Shown one piece after another: positions 39,984 to 41,483 of a DNA stretch of 41,483 bases. The number at the start of each line of letters is the position of its first letter. Within the stretch, counting starts at the first letter, position 1. The stretch is taken from NCBI GenBank assembly GCA_937875545.1, contig CALLYE010000144.1:1-41483 (forward strand), in the 5' to 3' direction. A program made the translations under genes and the position numbers. Origin of the DNA: DTU078 sp002397345 (GTDB lineage Bacteria > Bacillota > Clostridia > Oscillospirales > CAG-272). A model generated the notes under the pieces. That model saw only the letters and a program-made list of their open reading frames with translations, ran no database searches and was not told the origin of the DNA.

Positions 39984-40661
39984 ATGATAAAACTTATCGC
40001 CAGCGATTTCGACGGAACACTGTTCAGGAGCGGCGTCATCTCCGAACGCGACCGCGCGGCTGTAACCGCGTGGCGCGCGTCGGGTAATCTGTTCGGCATT
40101 GTGACCGGACGGGGAAAAGAATTGCCCGGATATGTAACAGGTGAATTACAATTCGCTCTCGATTTTGTCGTATGCTCGAACGGCGCGATGATTTTCAACG
40201 GCACGCCGGAGCTTATCGAAACGCATACCGCGCCGGGCAATGACAGAACACTGCTCGAAGAATTGGCGAGGGAGCACGGAGCGAACCACTGGGGATATAA
40301 TCAAGACGAGGGGATGCAGGGGGATTTTTATCAGTTATCAGTGTTATTGCCTGACGACGCGGTTTCGGTAAAGTTCGCCGAAGCGGTCAACGAAAAATTC
40401 CCCGAGCTGACGGCATTCCAAAACGGGCGCAACACGGATATCATAAGACGGGGAATAAGCAAAGCGACAGGTATAGAACGCGTTGTTGAACTTCTTGGGC
40501 ACGGTGACGTGACGGTCGCCGCGGTGGGCGATAATTTTAATGATATGCCGATGATAGAAGCGTTTAACGGTTATGCGATCGCGGGCAGTCCCATAACGGC
40601 TCATGCGGGTAATACCTGCGCGGATATTGCGGATCTGTGCGAAATAATGGGTAAAATATAA
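39984..40661 (+). CDS. HAD-superfamily (Cof-type) phosphatase
   Basis: 225-aa phosphatase. LIASDFDGTLF has the nucleophile and acid Asp, ELQFALDFVVCSNGAMIFN is the cap entry, ISKATGIERV holds the Lys and GDNFNDMPMIE the metal-binding Asp pair; the cap insertion is short, so it is a smaller Cof-type member. Acts on a small phosphate ester such as a sugar or nucleotide phosphate. The ATG has GGGAG 13 bases before, an unusual distance, while ACGGAA overlaps the start. Monocistronic. Confidence 0.88.
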   Translation: MIKLIASDFDGTLFRSGVISERDRAAVTAWRASGNLFGIVTGRGKELPGYVTGELQFALDFVVCSNGAMIFNGTPELIETHTAPGNDRTLLEELAREHGANHWGYNQDEGMQGDFYQLSVLLPDDAVSVKFAEAVNEKFPELTAFQNGRNTDIIRRGISKATGIERVVELLGHGDVTVAAVGDNFNDMPMIEAFNGYAIAGSPITAHAGNTCADIADLCEIMGKI

Positions 40662-40745
40662 ACAGGCGCTCCCCGGCTGCGCCGACCGCAGCGCGTCGAA
40701 GCGCGTCTGATTTGCCGAATACGGCGGGAAAATTTAAATTTTCGG

Positions 40746-40774
40746 TTGACAAAATGCTGTGTATGTGGTATAAT
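40746..40774 (+). promoter_or_regulatory. Perfect consensus promoter of tRNA-Gln
   Basis: TTGACA, exactly 17 bases, TATAAT, 20 bases before the mature tRNA 5' end. Strong promoters of this type are typical for stable RNA. Confidence 0.9.
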
Positions 40775-40794
40775 ACCATTTGCAAGTTCGATAC

Positions 40795-40868
40795 AGCCGA
40801 ATTGTGTAACGGTAGCACGACAGACTCTGACTCTGTTTGTTGGGGTTCGAATCCCTATTCGGCTGCCA
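40795..40868 (+). tRNA. tRNA-Gln (anticodon CTG)
   Basis: Cloverleaf read by hand: acceptor AGCCGAA/TTCGGCT (7 bp), D-arm GTGT/GCAC, anticodon stem ACAGA/TCTGT with loop CTCTGAC (anticodon CTG at 40827-40829), 4-nt variable region, T-arm TGGGG/CCCTA with loop TTCGAAT, discriminator G and encoded CCA. The anticodon reads CAG glutamine codons; C34 means it is not a 2-thiolation target of MnmA, although TTG-anticodon tRNA-Gln would be. Confidence 0.96.
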
Positions 40869-40875
40869 TCGCAAT

Positions 40876-40925
40876 AAATCAGCCTATCACGCTTAAACAA
40901 GTGTGATAGGCTGATTTGTTTGTTG
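40876..40925 (+). terminator. Terminator after tRNA-Gln
   Basis: AAATCAGCCTATCAC (40876-40890) pairs perfectly with 40903-40917, 15 bp, loop of 12, followed by GTTTGTTG. It begins 8 bases after the tRNA CCA. Confidence 0.85.
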
Positions 40926-41085
40926 CTATGGGGGTAATAAATATGCAGTACACAGCTTCGCGCACCATGCAACTAAACCTAACCAAATACATGTAAAGAG
41001 TGGGAGTAGCACTGGGAATAAAATTGTAGCAGGTTGGGTTGTTTGTTTAATAGTAACCGCAGATAAAAAAATATCGTTATACTTC

Positions 41086-41114
41086 TTGACAAACAATACT
41101 ATGCATCATATAAT
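41086..41114 (+). promoter_or_regulatory. Perfect consensus sigma-A promoter of the PadR-family gene
   Basis: TTGACA, exactly 17 bases, TATAAT. The transcript should begin near 41121, inside the first of the two repeats at 41114-41142. Confidence 0.85.
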
Positions 41115-41142
41115 ATAGTGCACTGGGATGTATAGCGCACTG
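41114..41142 (+). repeat. Tandem 12-bp repeat overlapping the start of transcription
   Basis: TATAGTGCACTG (41114-41125) and TATAGCGCACTG (41131-41142) differ by one base and repeat with a 17-bp period. The core AGTGCACT is palindromic. The first copy overlaps the last base of the -10 element and the likely start site. This is a good candidate operator for autoregulation by the PadR-family protein. Confidence 0.65.
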
Positions 41143-41177
41143 CGTCCTATCATAAAATGAGAGGGGGGGACGGTCGG

Positions 41178-41483
41178 ATGGATGTACAGCTTAAAAAGGG
41201 TCTGATTGAAATCTGTGTGCTTAAAGCGCTTGAAACAGAGGACTCCTACGGCTACCAGATTATCAAGGACATCAGCCCATATATCGAAATCTCGGAATCC
41301 ACACTGTATCCGGTGCTGAAGCGGCTGGAGTCGGGTGAATATCTCGAGGTTTACAGCGTAGAACACAACGGCAGGCTGCGGAAATATTACCGTATCACAG
41401 CATCCGGACGCGAAAAAATCAAGTTGTTCATTGAGGAATGGAAAGAAGTTATGACCGTGTATGGTTATATTTCCCGGGAAATA
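41178..41483 (+). CDS. PadR-family transcriptional regulator, cut off at the window end
   Basis: First 102 codons of a winged-helix repressor: VQLKKGLIEICVLKALETEDSYGYQIIKDI, then ISESTLYPVLKRLESGEYLEVY (the recognition helix region, SexTLYPvLkRLE) and GRLRKYYRITASGREKI. This is the PadR N-terminal domain; the dimerisation part continues past the window. AGGGGGGG lies 8 bases before the ATG. In Firmicutes these regulators often control an adjacent membrane protein (DUF1700-type) or transporter operon, which would be beyond the window. A consensus promoter with tandem repeats precedes it. Confidence 0.93.
   Translation, partial: MDVQLKKGLIEICVLKALETEDSYGYQIIKDISPYIEISESTLYPVLKRLESGEYLEVYSVEHNGRLRKYYRITASGREKIKLFIEEWKEVMTVYGYISREI

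Noticed and set aside
40795..40868. tRNA-Gln as an integration (attachment) site
   Set aside because: No repeated copy of the tRNA 3' end and no integrase gene is seen within the 600 bases after it.
41114..41142. CRISPR-like repeat
   Set aside because: Only two 12-bp units with a 5-base gap, placed on a promoter; no array or cas gene.

Overview
The window looks like chromosomal DNA of a Clostridia-type Firmicute, probably an anaerobic gut or environmental member near Oscillospirales. This is inferred from the gene families: IreB, DUF1292, DUF1934, a CarD-like RNA polymerase binding protein, RNase M5, a DUF438-hemerythrin-PAS protein and an E. coli-type SpeD. Consensus sigma-A promoters, strong AGGAGG-type ribosome sites, several TTG starts and many tRNA-like intrinsic terminators agree with this. 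There is no CRISPR array, transposase or phage module.

Layout. 1-4900 (minus strand): an M23 peptidase with a G5 domain, a CarD-like protein, ribF, an aldo/keto reductase with a ferredoxin tail, and ireB. 5065-5322 (plus): a small orphan VbhA-type antitoxin. 5374-6828 (minus): a lipoprotein solute-binding protein. 6943-11105 (minus): a compact operon with an HD/HD-GYP hydrolase, a pyridoxamine-oxidase-like protein, YbaK, a cyclase, a frameshifted AT-rich methyltransferase and a YgjP-like metalloprotease. 11239-13676 (minus): a small di-iron-type protein, a P1B ATPase with a CPG motif and a separate HMA domain. 13855-15216 (plus): a metallophosphoesterase. 15320-18049 (minus): a sugar operon with two isomerase/epimerase-like TIM barrels around a Gfo/Idh/MocA dehydrogenase. 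18241-19992 (minus): a SUV3-like helicase.

The most interesting region is 20118-26770: a perfect sigma-A promoter, a roughly 300-nt structured leader, an intrinsic terminator placed directly before the ribosome site, and then a six-gene polyamine operon (speD, speA, speE, speB, carboxyspermidine dehydrogenase, nspC) closed by a 17-bp terminator. The leader has long-range helices, and one 5' segment can pair with either of two partners. I do not recognise it as a named riboswitch class. The operon contains both known routes from putrescine to spermidine.

26848-30784 (minus) holds the DUF438 protein, a candidate rod-shaped structured RNA of about 200 nt with 6S-like topology in a gene-free stretch, a DUF1292 protein, and a B12-type radical SAM enzyme overlapping a ferredoxin. 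31044-36876 (plus) is a housekeeping run: polA, DUF1934, holA, a membrane protein, RNase M5 and GtrA. 36961-39709 (minus) is a sulfur-transfer operon, nifS-like, nifU-like and mnmA, for tRNA thiolation and Fe-S assembly. The window ends with a Cof-type phosphatase, tRNA-Gln(CTG) and the start of a PadR-family regulator with tandem repeats at its promoter.

All assignments come from reading motifs by eye. No database search, folding program or alignment was run.
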